Shown here in pieces: positions 10,036 through 18,119 of a DNA stretch of 64,000 bases. The notes under the pieces were generated by a model that saw nothing but the letters and a program-made list of their open reading frames with translations, was not told where the DNA came from and did no database searches. A program made the translations under genes and the position numbers. Within the stretch, counting starts at the first letter, position 1; each line of letters begins with the position of its first letter. Origin of the DNA: Kaistella antarctica. Lineage in GTDB: Bacteria > Bacteroidota > Bacteroidia > Flavobacteriales > Weeksellaceae. Location: NCBI RefSeq assembly GCF_900109615.1, contig NZ_FOIX01000003.1, positions 62,001-126,000 of the forward strand, given 5' to 3'.

Positions 10036-10070
10036 AATCCGTCTCGCAGTAATGTGAGACGGATTTTTTT
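10036..10070 (+). terminator. Rho-independent terminator of the M16 peptidase gene
   Basis: AATCCGTCTC pairs perfectly with GAGACGGATT, followed by seven T. The stem sequence matches the tig terminator almost exactly. Confidence 0.92.
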
Positions 10071-10082
10071 GGTTTAAATTCT

Positions 10083-10188
10083 AAACACTAATTGCACAAA
10101 TATTCTACACCAATCACACAAATCTACACAGTGTTTTTCTTATTGAATTATAGTGACATTTGTGAAATCATTTGTGTCATCTGTGTTT
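10083..10188. repeat. Intergenic repeat of CACAAAT / ATTTGTG units
   Basis: The left half carries AAACACT, GCACAAAT and CACACAAAT units; the right half carries the complementary ATTTGTG twice and CATCTGTG. The halves can fold on each other, and AAACACT (10083-10089) pairs with AGTGTTT (10130-10136). The CATCTGTG phrase resembles the CATCTGCAAAATCTGCG phrase in the 57635-57688 repeat. It looks like a low-complexity interspersed repeat; no gene is visible. Confidence 0.5.
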
Positions 10189-10197
10189 AAAAAATAA

Positions 10198-10842
10198 TTA
10201 ATAATTAAACGATTCGATATTTTCATTATTAATGAGATACGATTCTAGGACTTCAATTTGTCGTGTTGTAATATGCAAATCCAGCGTGACCAATAAAACA
10301 TCCTCTTTCTTCTCGAAAGCGATTTGATAAGCTACTTTGGATATTTTTTTAATGTCGGTGAGGATTGCTTTTTTTAAAGCGAAAGAATCTTGCGCAATGG
10401 TAAACTTTAAAATTTTATTGTGATGATAAGCCAAAAAATATTTCGTTAAGAGTTTCGCCACGTAAATAACGATCAACGCGGCAATCAGGAAAGTAAACGC
10501 AATATAAATTTCACCAAAACCAATTGACATTCCGATCGCGGCGGCAATCCAGATAATTCCTGCGGTAGTTAATCCATAAACACTGAACCCTTCTTTAAAA
10601 ATAACTCCGGCTCCCAAGAATCCAATTCCACTTACAATGTAGGAAGCAACTCTGGTTGGGTCACCAGTTCCGGCTAATTTGTAGGAAATAATTGAAAATA
10701 GGGTAGAACCCAAACAGATGATCGTAATCGTTTTCAGACCTGCTGATTTATCTTTCATTTCGCGCTCGAAGCCCAGGATTAATCCCGCAATTAAAGAGAT
10801 AATGGCTTTGTAAATATCTAAAACTTCAAAATGTTCCTGCAT
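10198..10842 (-). CDS. MgtC/SapB family inner-membrane protein
   Basis: Membrane protein of 214 residues with five hydrophobic segments in the first 140 residues, carrying the family hallmarks GLILGFERE (near residue 20) and ASYIVSGIGFLGAGVIFKEG (about 66-85). The last 70 residues form a soluble ACT-like tail. MgtC proteins help cells cope with low magnesium, in Salmonella by modulating the F-type ATPase; whether this one does so is unknown. It lies 23 bp after the DUF3109 gene on the same strand, so it may be the last gene of a short operon with DUF6427 and DUF3109. Confidence 0.85.
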   Translation of the reverse strand: MQEHFEVLDIYKAIISLIAGLILGFEREMKDKSAGLKTITIICLGSTLFSIISYKLAGTGDPTRVASYIVSGIGFLGAGVIFKEGFSVYGLTTAGIIWIAAAIGMSIGFGEIYIAFTFLIAALIVIYVAKLLTKYFLAYHHNKILKFTIAQDSFALKKAILTDIKKISKVAYQIAFEKKEDVLLVTLDLHITTRQIEVLESYLINNENIESFNY

Positions 10843-10865
10843 TTTTATTTAAAGGTATTAATTTT

Positions 10866-11450
10866 CTAAGAACCGTATTCCAGTTTATATTCGTCGGCAG
10901 CATCACATAAAGTTTGGTACCATTCTTCACCATATTTTCGGATAAGAGGCGTTTTCACGAATTTGTAAATCGGGACTTTCAATTCTTTTCCTAAAGCACA
11001 GGCATCGCTGCAGATTTCCCATTTGTGATAATTCAGGGCGGTAAAAGTTCTATACTCATCAACACGAATAGGATAGAGGTGACACGAAATTGGTTTTTGC
11101 CAATCTACTGCGCCATCTTCATAGGCTTTTTCAATACCGCATTTCGTAATTCCTTTTTCATCAAAGATTACATACGCGCATTCTTTGCCTTCCACCATTG
11201 GAGTTACGTAATCATTGTCATTAGGATCGCGAACCCAGGTTCCCTGCTCTTCAATTGCTTTAACGCCTTCAGGTCTAAGATAGGGTTTTACCTGATCGAA
11301 AATTCTTTCAAGGATCAAAGTCTCATTTTCATCTAAAGGTGCGCCCACGTCGCCCTCTACGCAGCAAGCGCCTTTGCATTTGCTGAGGTTACATACAAAT
11401 TCTTCAGAAAAGATATCTTCAGAAATTAATTTATCGTCAATTTGAATCAT
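10866..11450 (-). CDS. DUF3109 family Cys-rich protein
   Basis: Cytosolic protein of 194 residues matching DUF3109, a relative of the YkgJ-type zinc/iron-chelating proteins. Cysteines are grouped as CNLSKCKGACC near the N terminus, then EC, KCG, SCHLYP and CSDAC, a pattern consistent with a metal or iron-sulphur cluster. The biochemical function of the family is not known. The gene is 9 bp from the DUF6427 gene upstream and 23 bp from the MgtC-like gene downstream, so the three are likely one transcript. Confidence 0.85.
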   Translation of the reverse strand: MIQIDDKLISEDIFSEEFVCNLSKCKGACCVEGDVGAPLDENETLILERIFDQVKPYLRPEGVKAIEEQGTWVRDPNDNDYVTPMVEGKECAYVIFDEKGITKCGIEKAYEDGAVDWQKPISCHLYPIRVDEYRTFTALNYHKWEICSDACALGKELKVPIYKFVKTPLIRKYGEEWYQTLCDAADEYKLEYGS

Positions 11451-11459
11451 GTCGTTGTA

Positions 11460-12365
11460 TTAAAAAAAATTAAAATAAGTGGTCATCTTAAAAATAAATA
11501 GTGAAATAATGATCAGCCATAAACCAAATTCCTGCATCCAGTATTTTTTAGAAAACCGCAGCATTCGGCTGATGATAATGGAAGTGGGTAAAGCTAGTAA
11601 AAGTAAATATTCAAAAGTTTTCCCCATATAAAGTACAATTGTTATCAATTGAGCTAAAGAAAAAACCATTAAAAAAGTGTATTTGAATCTGCTGGTCGGA
11701 CTTTTCTTATTATAGTTCCGGAAATGATCCATCACAGAATGAATCAATAAAACAGCAATCGGACTCAGCCACAAAAGATTATCTAAATGAGGCTGCGGCT
11801 TAAACCCGGTAAAAGGAAAATAAGCGGGATTCCAAGAATTCATAGCTAGGAAATAAGCAATCCCAAAGTAGGAGAGCACAATCAAAAGCATTCCGAAAAA
11901 TAATCTGAAAACATGCAAGCCAATTCGGTCTGAAGTTCCGATAATATGAAAAATCACAAAAATAGACATTGGCCAGGTCGTCGGAAGAAAGATAAAGTTG
12001 AAAGCCAAAATGGAACCCACCAAAATGTAAGAAAAGTTTCGACTAGATACATTATCATTCGTCAGAAGCAAAAGAATAATTGAATTGGTGAAAAGCGAAA
12101 CAGCAATGCCGATATCTAAATCACCAGGATAAAGAGCGAAAATAAAGGCGGTATATAAAAAAAGAGGCAAATGAGTCTGATAATTCAGAGCAATTGCACT
12201 AAAACAAAAATACCCTAAGGCCACACCAGCAAAAGTTATTGACGCTGAGATAACCTCTAAGCTGTTGAATTCTAAAAAGTTAAAGCTAATTACAATTAAA
12301 AGAAGAATCCCAATATACACCGGGACTGAAAATATGTTGCTTTCTTTTGAAAGTAATCGAAACAT
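11460..12365 (-). CDS. DUF6427 family multi-pass membrane protein
   Basis: Very hydrophobic protein of 301 residues with about eight to nine membrane segments and short loops, starting MFRLLSKESNIFS. It fits DUF6427, a membrane family of Bacteroidota without known function. The gene is divergent from the DUF6341 gene (start codons 43 bp apart), and the two families are commonly neighbours in Flavobacteriia, which suggests a shared membrane role. First gene of a minus-strand unit with DUF3109 and the MgtC-like gene. Confidence 0.75.
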   Translation of the reverse strand: MFRLLSKESNIFSVPVYIGILLLIVISFNFLEFNSLEVISASITFAGVALGYFCFSAIALNYQTHLPLFLYTAFIFALYPGDLDIGIAVSLFTNSIILLLLTNDNVSSRNFSYILVGSILAFNFIFLPTTWPMSIFVIFHIIGTSDRIGLHVFRLFFGMLLIVLSYFGIAYFLAMNSWNPAYFPFTGFKPQPHLDNLLWLSPIAVLLIHSVMDHFRNYNKKSPTSRFKYTFLMVFSLAQLITIVLYMGKTFEYLLLLALPTSIIISRMLRFSKKYWMQEFGLWLIIISLFIFKMTTYFNFF

Positions 12366-12371
12366 TTTTTA

Positions 12372-12379
12372 TAAATTTG
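12372..12379 (+). promoter_or_regulatory. -7 promoter element for the DUF6341 gene
   Basis: TAAATTTG lies 28 bases before the ATG in the short divergent gap. TTTTG at 12345-12349, inside the divergent gene, may serve as a loosely spaced -33 element (22 bp). Confidence 0.55.
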
Positions 12380-12407
12380 TGCAAAGTTAATTTAAAAAAG
12401 GAAAATA

Positions 12408-12644
12408 ATGACGTCTTTCTGGTTATTCTTAAGTGATGTGTTTACGTGGTCTTTCGGTTTTTTTGAAGCCGCCGGAAACGTTGTAAACTGGGTTTTGTTT
12501 CTAATTGCCTCTGCTTTATTTACGTATTGGTGTTACATTTTGGTAACAACTTTAGGCGGTAATAAAGATAAGGAGTATTTTTCGCCAACAGAAGGTAATC
12601 ATCCTTATTACGATCCGAAAATTTATGAGAAAGAAAGTAAATAA
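12408..12644 (+). CDS. DUF6341 family small membrane protein
   Basis: Small protein of 78 residues with a central hydrophobic segment (about 24-47, NWVLFLIASALFTYWCYILV) and a polar tail containing NHPYYDPK. It fits DUF6341, a short single-pass membrane family of Flavobacteriia with no known function. It has its own promoter and terminator and is divergent from the DUF6427 gene, its usual neighbour. Confidence 0.75.
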   Translation: MTSFWLFLSDVFTWSFGFFEAAGNVVNWVLFLIASALFTYWCYILVTTLGGNKDKEYFSPTEGNHPYYDPKIYEKESK

Positions 12645-12663
12645 TTGATAGCTGATTTACAAT

Positions 12664-12697
12664 AAAAATCCCGAAATTTCTACAATTTCGGGATTTT
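12664..12697. terminator. Bidirectional terminator between DUF6341 and the universal stress protein gene
   Basis: AAAATCCCGAAATT pairs with AATTTCGGGATTTT around a 5-nt loop, with A and T runs on both sides. It serves the converging genes on both strands. Confidence 0.9.
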
Positions 12698-12714
12698 GTG
12701 TATCTATAATTCAG

Positions 12715-13152
12715 TTAGTGAATTGGGATAACCAATACGGGAATCGGCGATCTTCGCGTCAACTCTTTGGTTAAACTGCCCACGAAAACATCGTACATAT
12801 TGCTACGTCCGTGAGAACCCATTACGATATACCCAGCCGATTTTTCTTTGGCGTATTCTAAAATAACATCTCCTGCAATACCTTGTTTAAGCAAATGCTC
12901 ACAATCTACACCTTGTGCGATAATGCGTTGCTCCAATGTGTTCAGCTGAACCAATTCATGTTTGATTTCGTTTTGCTCAATTTCAGGGAAATATTGAAAG
13001 CCCATATCGCCAATAGCGAAACCGATATCGGTCGGAGCTACGTGAATGAGGCATATTTTTCCGCTGATTTCCCTTGCGAATTTCAGTGCTCCTTGAACTA
13101 ATTTTTCGGTCGCATCTTCCGAAAAATCTACAGGTAAAATAATATTTGTCAT
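12715..13152 (-). CDS. Universal stress protein (UspA family)
   Basis: Single-domain cytosolic Usp of 145 residues. It begins NIILPVDFSEDA (the family D near the N terminus) and ends with the ATP-binding motif G-2X-G-9X-G-S, seen as GSHGRSNMYDVFVGS. Members with this motif bind ATP and support survival under stress and starvation. It is convergent with DUF6341 and lies 58 bp downstream of the FAH-fold gene on the same strand. Confidence 0.9.
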   Translation of the reverse strand: MTNIILPVDFSEDATEKLVQGALKFAREISGKICLIHVAPTDIGFAIGDMGFQYFPEIEQNEIKHELVQLNTLEQRIIAQGVDCEHLLKQGIAGDVILEYAKEKSAGYIVMGSHGRSNMYDVFVGSLTKELTRRSPIPVLVIPIH

Positions 13153-13210
13153 GATGTTTAATTTTGTTGATGAAAGTTACAATTATTAACTGAGACCGTC
13201 AAGAAAGCGT

Positions 13211-13819
13211 TTATTGAATTCTTAATTTAAAAACTTTTTGGTCTTCCAGATAGGCTTCCAATACGTCGTTTTCTGCAACTTTACCCACGCCTTTTGGCGT
13301 TCCTGTAAAAATTAAATCGCCGACTCGCAGCGTAAAGTACTGAGAAACAAATGTGATAATTTTCTCTGGCGTGAACAGCATTAAGGACGTATTTCCGTTT
13401 TGAACTTCCTGCTTATTTTTAAGTAAAGAGAAATTGATATTTTTCATGTCAAAATCTTCTTTTTTATAAAATTCTGAAACAACCGCGCTGCCATCAAAAG
13501 CTTTCGCTAATTCCCAAGGAAGACCTTTCGCTTTTAATTGGCTTTGTAAATCTCTCGCCGTAAAATCGATTCCTAAGCCAATTTCATCATAATGTTTATC
13601 GGCATTTTCTTCCTGAATATATTTTCCACCTTTAGATATTCTCAAAATCAATTCTAGTTCGTAATGGATATCACGGGAAAATTCCGGAATATAAAAATCA
13701 CTTCCTTTTTTTAAAACTGCCGTATCAGGCTTCATAAAAATAACGGGACTTTCCGGAATTTCATTTCCTAATTCTTGAGCGTGTTCTGCGTAATTACGGC
13801 CTATGCAAATGATTTTCAT
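13211..13819 (-). CDS. Fumarylacetoacetate hydrolase-fold protein (FAHD1-like)
   Basis: Enzyme of 202 residues covering only the FAH catalytic domain. The start MKIICIGRNYAEHAQELGNE and the metal ligands Glu54 and Glu56 (YELEL) with Asp85 (GIDFTARD) match the FAHD1/YcgM group, which act as acylpyruvate hydrolases or oxaloacetate decarboxylases/tautomerases using Mg2+. The exact substrate cannot be told from sequence. It follows the DEDDh exonuclease gene on the same strand, separated by 85 bp that hold a hairpin repeat. Confidence 0.85.
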   Translation of the reverse strand: MKIICIGRNYAEHAQELGNEIPESPVIFMKPDTAVLKKGSDFYIPEFSRDIHYELELILRISKGGKYIQEENADKHYDEIGLGIDFTARDLQSQLKAKGLPWELAKAFDGSAVVSEFYKKEDFDMKNINFSLLKNKQEVQNGNTSLMLFTPEKIITFVSQYFTLRVGDLIFTGTPKGVGKVAENDVLEAYLEDQKVFKLRIQ

Positions 13820-13845
13820 TTTGGTAGTTTTAATTTTATTAAAGT

Positions 13846-13878
13846 AACCTTGTCAAGATCCAAAACCTTGACAAGGTT
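13846..13878. repeat. Perfect 12-bp inverted repeat (CCTTGTCAAG type)
   Basis: AACCTTGTCAAG pairs with CTTGACAAGGTT around a 9-nt loop, between two minus-strand genes. There is no T run on either side, so it is not a typical terminator. Similar hairpins are known to me as interspersed palindromes in Flavobacteriia; only one copy is seen here. Confidence 0.7.
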
Positions 13879-13904
13879 AAGTGAGCGTTTTTATTGATGG
13901 AGAA

Positions 13905-14669
13905 TTAGAACTTACTTTTTAATTGAATTCCCGTCAAAACTTTCTTAGTATACAAAGGGAAATCAGCGTTCTGAATCCAGCCATAGTAACCCAAATCTTT
14001 CTGGAAAACTTCTTTCACTCTTTTACCTTTATATTTCCCGAAAGTGAAACATTCGTGATCTTCTTTATCAAAAGCGATAAATCCAGCTAAGTCCGCAAAT
14101 TTATGGTGCGAAGAAATCTCACTTAAGCCAGCGATGTCGTTTGGCAAATCATCGTAATGTCCAACTTGTGCATCTAAAACTTCGAACGTCGCTAGAACAT
14201 CCGCTTCTGCTGAATGGGCATTTTCTAAATCTTTTTTGCAATAAAATTGATAAGCTGCGGTCAAATTTCTCGGTTCCATTTTATGGAAAATGGTTTGGGC
14301 ATCGACTAGTTTGAATTTGCCTAAATCGAAATCTAATCCTGCTCGTAATAATTCTTCAGCCAAAAGCGGAACATCAAAACGATTTGAATTAAATCCACCC
14401 AAGTCTGAACCCGAAATCATATCCAAAACTTTCGAGGCGATATCTTTGAAAGTTGGCGCGTCTTTTACTTTCTCATCCGTAATTCCGTGGATCGCAGAAG
14501 AGTCTGGTGGAATCGGCATTTCGGGATTCACCAACCAGGTTTTGCTTTCTCGGGAAGCATCAGGATTAACTTTTAAAATAGAAATTTCTACGATTCGGTC
14601 CTTCGCAACTTGAACGCCAGTGGTTTCTAAATCGAAGACACAGAGCGGTTTATGTAATTTTAAATTCAT
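13905..14669 (-). CDS. DEDDh 3'-5' exonuclease (DNA polymerase III epsilon-like) with ExoX-like C-terminal domain
   Basis: Exonuclease of 254 residues. The DEDDh catalytic set is complete: Asp13 and Glu15 (FDLETTG), Asp99 (NSNRFDVPLL), His152 and Asp157 (HSAEAD). Residues about 195-250 (FGKYKGKRVKEVF, then DLGYYGWI) match the small ExoX-like C-terminal domain often attached to such nucleases. It may proofread or trim DNA ends; it is not necessarily the replicase proofreading subunit, since Bacteroidota often carry several paralogues. It sits 14 bp downstream of the phosphatidylserine synthase gene. Confidence 0.88.
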   Translation of the reverse strand: MNLKLHKPLCVFDLETTGVQVAKDRIVEISILKVNPDASRESKTWLVNPEMPIPPDSSAIHGITDEKVKDAPTFKDIASKVLDMISGSDLGGFNSNRFDVPLLAEELLRAGLDFDLGKFKLVDAQTIFHKMEPRNLTAAYQFYCKKDLENAHSAEADVLATFEVLDAQVGHYDDLPNDIAGLSEISSHHKFADLAGFIAFDKEDHECFTFGKYKGKRVKEVFQKDLGYYGWIQNADFPLYTKKVLTGIQLKSKF

Positions 14670-14683
14670 TTAATTTTATATTT

Positions 14684-15400
14684 TTATTTCGACAATTGTT
14701 TTTGAAAAACCACTGAAACCACCATATAGTACAACATCGCTAAGGGAATTCCGACCGTTTTAAAGATGATTAGAAGCAATATAACACCGATTAACAAAGC
14801 GACTTTCGGATAGTTATCTTTTAGCTCCATCGATTTGAATTTTAAGGAAATCATTTTAATCGGACTTACCAGAAGCCAGGATGAAACAATAGTAATCAAT
14901 AGCAATATCAATGGATTTTCAAATAGAATTTTAAAACTTTCGGTTTCTAAAAAAGCGTAGTACAAACCGAAAAGGAGAATGGTGTTTGATGGCGTATTTA
15001 AGCCTTTAAAATAATAAGTTTGCTCATCATCTAAATTGAAAATGGCCAATCTTAAACATGAAAATAAAGTAACTAAAAGGCCAAGATATTTAATTTCAAA
15101 AGGAAGTTCCAGTCCCAACAACTGATTTCCGAATGGCTCTAAAGCTTTATACATTACAATTCCAGGCAGCAAACCGAAACTTACCATATCGGCCAGAGAA
15201 TCCAGTTGAACACCGAGTTCAGAATTCGATTTCATGGCTCGTGCTATAAATCCATCAAAGAAATCCAAGATTAAAGAAATGACAATACAGATCGCAGTGG
15301 TTTGATAATCACCATTAATTAAATGGATAACTCCAATGCTTCCCGAGAATAAATTTCCCAGCGTGAAAGCGTTTGCCAAATTGTTTTTGATAAAGTTCAT
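14684..15400 (-). CDS. pssA: CDP-diacylglycerol--serine O-phosphatidyltransferase
   Basis: Inner-membrane enzyme that makes phosphatidylserine, the precursor of phosphatidylethanolamine. The 238-residue protein has about seven hydrophobic segments and the complete CDP-alcohol phosphotransferase motif: D46, D49-G50, A53-R54, G63, D67, D71. The close match of the N terminus (ANAFTLGNLFSGSIGV) to PssA supports serine as the acceptor. The -7 box ends only five bases before the ATG, predicting a leaderless transcript. The exonuclease gene follows 14 bp downstream. Confidence 0.9.
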   Translation of the reverse strand: MNFIKNNLANAFTLGNLFSGSIGVIHLINGDYQTTAICIVISLILDFFDGFIARAMKSNSELGVQLDSLADMVSFGLLPGIVMYKALEPFGNQLLGLELPFEIKYLGLLVTLFSCLRLAIFNLDDEQTYYFKGLNTPSNTILLFGLYYAFLETESFKILFENPLILLLITIVSSWLLVSPIKMISLKFKSMELKDNYPKVALLIGVILLLIIFKTVGIPLAMLYYMVVSVVFQKQLSK

Positions 15401-15405
15401 AAGGA

Positions 15406-15413
15406 CAAAAGTA
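15406..15413 (-). promoter_or_regulatory. -7 promoter element for pssA, leaderless spacing
   Basis: TACTTTTG on the minus strand, five bases upstream of the pssA ATG. With initiation a few bases past the box, transcription would start at or near the start codon. Confidence 0.6.
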
Positions 15414-15484
15414 AGGTTTTTATTAAAATGAAGTCGAACGGTTTTCGAAGAGAATAGCTTATTTCTTAAAGTTCTAAAATATTG

Positions 15485-15492
15485 TAAATTTG
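15485..15492 (+). promoter_or_regulatory. -7 promoter element for the LTA synthase-like gene
   Basis: TAAATTTG, 25 bases before the ATG at 15518, in the 117-bp divergent gap to pssA. Confidence 0.55.
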
Positions 15493-15517
15493 CATCTCTA
15501 ATTTGAACCAGTGATTA

Positions 15518-17443
15518 ATGAAAGAATTTAGAATACAGGAAATTATTGCTTTGTTGTATCGGATATTCCTCGCCTTTTTTTTCTATCAAATTGCGCGATT
15601 GCTCTTTTGGATTTTCAATAAAAATTTAATTCCAATTGACAGTGTTTCAGAATATCTGAATTTGGCTTATCGTGGAATTGCCTTTGATACGACTGCGATT
15701 TTGTACGTGAATTCGCTTTTCATTTTGTTGAGTATTATTCCGATTGTGATTAATACGAAGAAAGTTTATCAGAAATTTTTGTTTTATCTCTACTTCATTA
15801 TCAACGGGATTTCGTACGGAATGAATTTCGGCGATTTTGTTTATTTCAAATTTTCACAAGCTAGACTGACCACCGCTGCCATGAACGTGGCACAACATGA
15901 AAGCAATATTGGCAAAGTGTTTATTACTTCTGTTATGGAACATCCTTTTGTGATTGTTTCTTTTGTAGGTTTAATGATATTGTGGATTTTTCTTTATTTA
16001 AAAGTTCGCGTTCAATTTAAAAAGCCCGTAAAATTAATTCCTTACTTTATTTTTTCGATCTTAACTTTATGTTTGACTGCCTTACTCGTTGTAGGTGGAA
16101 TTCGCGGAGATTTCAAACATTCAACACGTCCAATTAATTTGGTTGATGCGAATCGGCATGTGACCAAACCGGCTCAAGCGAATGTGGTGCTGAACAGTGT
16201 CTTTTCATTTTTCAGAACTTTGAATACCAATAATTTTCAGGAAGTTCATTTTGTGGAGGAAAAGTTCATTGATGAAAACCTTCATCCTTATAAATTATAC
16301 AATCGCGACGAAGTTGAGCCGAAACCAAACGTGGTTATTTTTATCCTAGAAAGTTTTGGAAAAGAATATTCGGGTGCTTTTAATAAAGATTCTAAAATTA
16401 AAAACTTCGTTTCATACACGCCATTCTTTGATAGTTTAGCCACGAAAAGTTTAATTGCGACCAATGCTTATGCGAATGGCAGACAGTCTATTCACGGCAT
16501 GAGTTCTATTTTAGCAGGTATTCCAACCTTGAAAGATGCTTTTACGAGTTCGCCTTTTTCTAATCAGAAAATTCAGTCGATTGTTTCGGTTTCGAATGAT
16601 ATGGGTTACGATACGTCTTTCTTTCATGGCGCGCCAAATGGATCAATGGGTTTTTTAGGTTTCGGAAATATTTTAGGCTTTAAACATTATTACGGAAAAA
16701 CAGAATTTAATAACGACGCCGAGTTCGATGGAATTTGGGGAATATGGGATGAACCCTTCTTCCAATATTTTGCGAAAACATTGGATACCAAAAAGTCTCC
16801 TTTTATGGCAACTTTATTTTCTGTTTCTTCTCACCATCCCTTTATAATTCCAGAAAAGTATCAAGGTAAATTTAAAAAAGGACCACTTGAAATTCATGAA
16901 CCGATTGGCTACACTGATTTTGCTTTGAAGCAATTTTTTAAAACAGCCGAGAAAATGCCTTGGTTTAAGAATACGATTTTTGTTTTTGTAGCTGATCACA
17001 CTAATCAGGTTGGCTATCCAGAATATGAAAAGGCAGTGAATCGGTCTGCGATTCCGATTATGTTTTATTCACCTAATCCAAAATATCAATTAACTGGAGA
17101 AATTACAGAACCTGCTCAGCAAATAGATATTTATCCAACTTTAGCAGATTTAATGGGTTATAATAAAAAAATTAGAAGTTGGGGACGAAGTTTAGTGTCG
17201 GAAAAGAAAGAGGATTATATGATCATTAATTCCGATTCCATCAACGAACAATTTATGATTGGTAATTACATTTATTTATTTAATGGAAAAGAGGTGACGG
17301 CAATTTATAAAATTGATGATAAAGGGTTAGAACAAAACCTTATTAACAAAGTAAAAAACCCTGAAATCGAGAGGGGAATTCTTTTGAGCAAAGCTTGGTA
17401 TCAAGATTATATGAACCGCGTGATCAATCGGCAATTACAATAA
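15518..17443 (+). CDS. LTA synthase-like membrane sulfatase-fold phosphotransferase
   Basis: Membrane enzyme of 641 residues: about five N-terminal membrane segments (first 190 residues), then a large periplasmic alkaline-phosphatase/sulfatase-fold domain. Metal and catalytic residues are readable: Glu278 (FILESFGKE), a probable nucleophile Ser324 in GRQSIHGM, and Asp493-His494 (VADHTN). The family transfers phosphoglycerol or phosphoethanolamine groups to glycans or lipids outside the inner membrane. Gram-positive LtaS uses Thr as nucleophile; Ser here is noted. True LTA is not made by Bacteroidota, so the likely job is decoration of envelope lipids or glycans (inference). It has its own promoter and is divergent from pssA. 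Confidence 0.85.
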   Translation: MKEFRIQEIIALLYRIFLAFFFYQIARLLFWIFNKNLIPIDSVSEYLNLAYRGIAFDTTAILYVNSLFILLSIIPIVINTKKVYQKFLFYLYFIINGISYGMNFGDFVYFKFSQARLTTAAMNVAQHESNIGKVFITSVMEHPFVIVSFVGLMILWIFLYLKVRVQFKKPVKLIPYFIFSILTLCLTALLVVGGIRGDFKHSTRPINLVDANRHVTKPAQANVVLNSVFSFFRTLNTNNFQEVHFVEEKFIDENLHPYKLYNRDEVEPKPNVVIFILESFGKEYSGAFNKDSKIKNFVSYTPFFDSLATKSLIATNAYANGRQSIHGMSSILAGIPTLKDAFTSSPFSNQKIQSIVSVSNDMGYDTSFFHGAPNGSMGFLGFGNILGFKHYYGKTEFNNDAEFDGIWGIWDEPFFQYFAKTLDTKKSPFMATLFSVSSHHPFIIPEKYQGKFKKGPLEIHEPIGYTDFALKQFFKTAEKMPWFKNTIFVFVADHTNQVGYPEYEKAVNRSAIPIMFYSPNPKYQLTGEITEPAQQIDIYPTLADLMGYNKKIRSWGRSLVSEKKEDYMIINSDSINEQFMIGNYIYLFNGKEVTAIYKIDDKGLEQNLINKVKNPEIERGILLSKAWYQDYMNRVINRQLQ

Positions 17444-17491
17444 AATCAATTTTATACTTAAACTTTTGTTTAACTTTTAGTACTTTGGCAA

Positions 17492-17499
17492 TACTTTTG
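17492..17499 (+). promoter_or_regulatory. -7 promoter element for the DUF2147 gene
   Basis: TACTTTTG, 85 bases before the ATG, with TTTG at 17465-17468 as a possible -33 element (23-bp spacing). It predicts an AT-rich leader of about 80 nt. Confidence 0.5.
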
Positions 17500-17584
17500 T
17501 GTATTATGAAGTGAATAGTTAAATATTTGTTGTTTAACTTTTTTTAATTACTTTTATCAAACCAAAAATTAAAACAATTTTAAA

Positions 17585-18004
17585 ATGAAAAAAATACTTT
17601 TCAGTTTCGTTGCCTTATTATTCGCAACACTTTCTTATGCCCAAATCGAAGGAAAATGGAAAACCATCGATGATGAAACGGGACAAGCTAAATCAATTGT
17701 AGAAATTACCAAAAAAGCAGATGGTAAATACTATGGTAAAGTGATTCAGCTTTTGATCAAACCTGCCAATGCCAATTGTACGGATTGTAAAGACGATCGG
17801 AAAAACAAACCAATCTTGGGAATGGAGGTTGTGCGTGGAATGAAGAAAGATGGTTCTGAATATTCCGGTGGAACAATCACTGACCCTAAAACTGGAAAAA
17901 CTTACAAATGTAACATCAGCCGTGATGGCGATAAACTGAATGTAAGAGGTTATGTGGGATTTGCCTTAATCGGAAGAACACAGACTTGGCAAGCAGTTAA
18001 ATAG
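17585..18004 (+). CDS. DUF2147 family secreted protein
   Basis: Periplasmic protein of 139 residues with a signal peptide ending SYAQ (about residue 20). The remainder (IEGKWKTIDDETGQAKSIVE, then YYGKVIQ and GMKKDGSEYSGG) is a DUF2147 calycin-like beta-barrel domain, a family seen near lipid and stress genes but without proven function. A CTDC pair (CXXC) and one further Cys may form a disulphide. It is a single-gene unit with promoter and terminator. Confidence 0.85.
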   Translation: MKKILFSFVALLFATLSYAQIEGKWKTIDDETGQAKSIVEITKKADGKYYGKVIQLLIKPANANCTDCKDDRKNKPILGMEVVRGMKKDGSEYSGGTITDPKTGKTYKCNISRDGDKLNVRGYVGFALIGRTQTWQAVK

Positions 18005-18026
18005 TTTTTGACTATTAATTTATAAC

Positions 18027-18053
18027 AAAGCATCTTTTCGGAGATGCTTTTTT
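18027..18053 (+). terminator. Rho-independent terminator of the DUF2147 gene
   Basis: AAAGCATCT pairs with AGATGCTTT around a 6-nt loop and runs into T residues. Confidence 0.88.
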
Positions 18054-18089
18054 AATGCAATGATGTGCCATAATTAGCGAAAAAATCTT

Positions 18090-18097
18090 TACTTTTG
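18090..18097 (+). promoter_or_regulatory. -7 promoter element for the pyruvate dehydrogenase E1 beta gene
   Basis: TACTTTTG, 22 bases before the ATG at 18120. Confidence 0.55.
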
Positions 18098-18119
18098 TAC
18101 TTTAATTTTTTAATAAATC

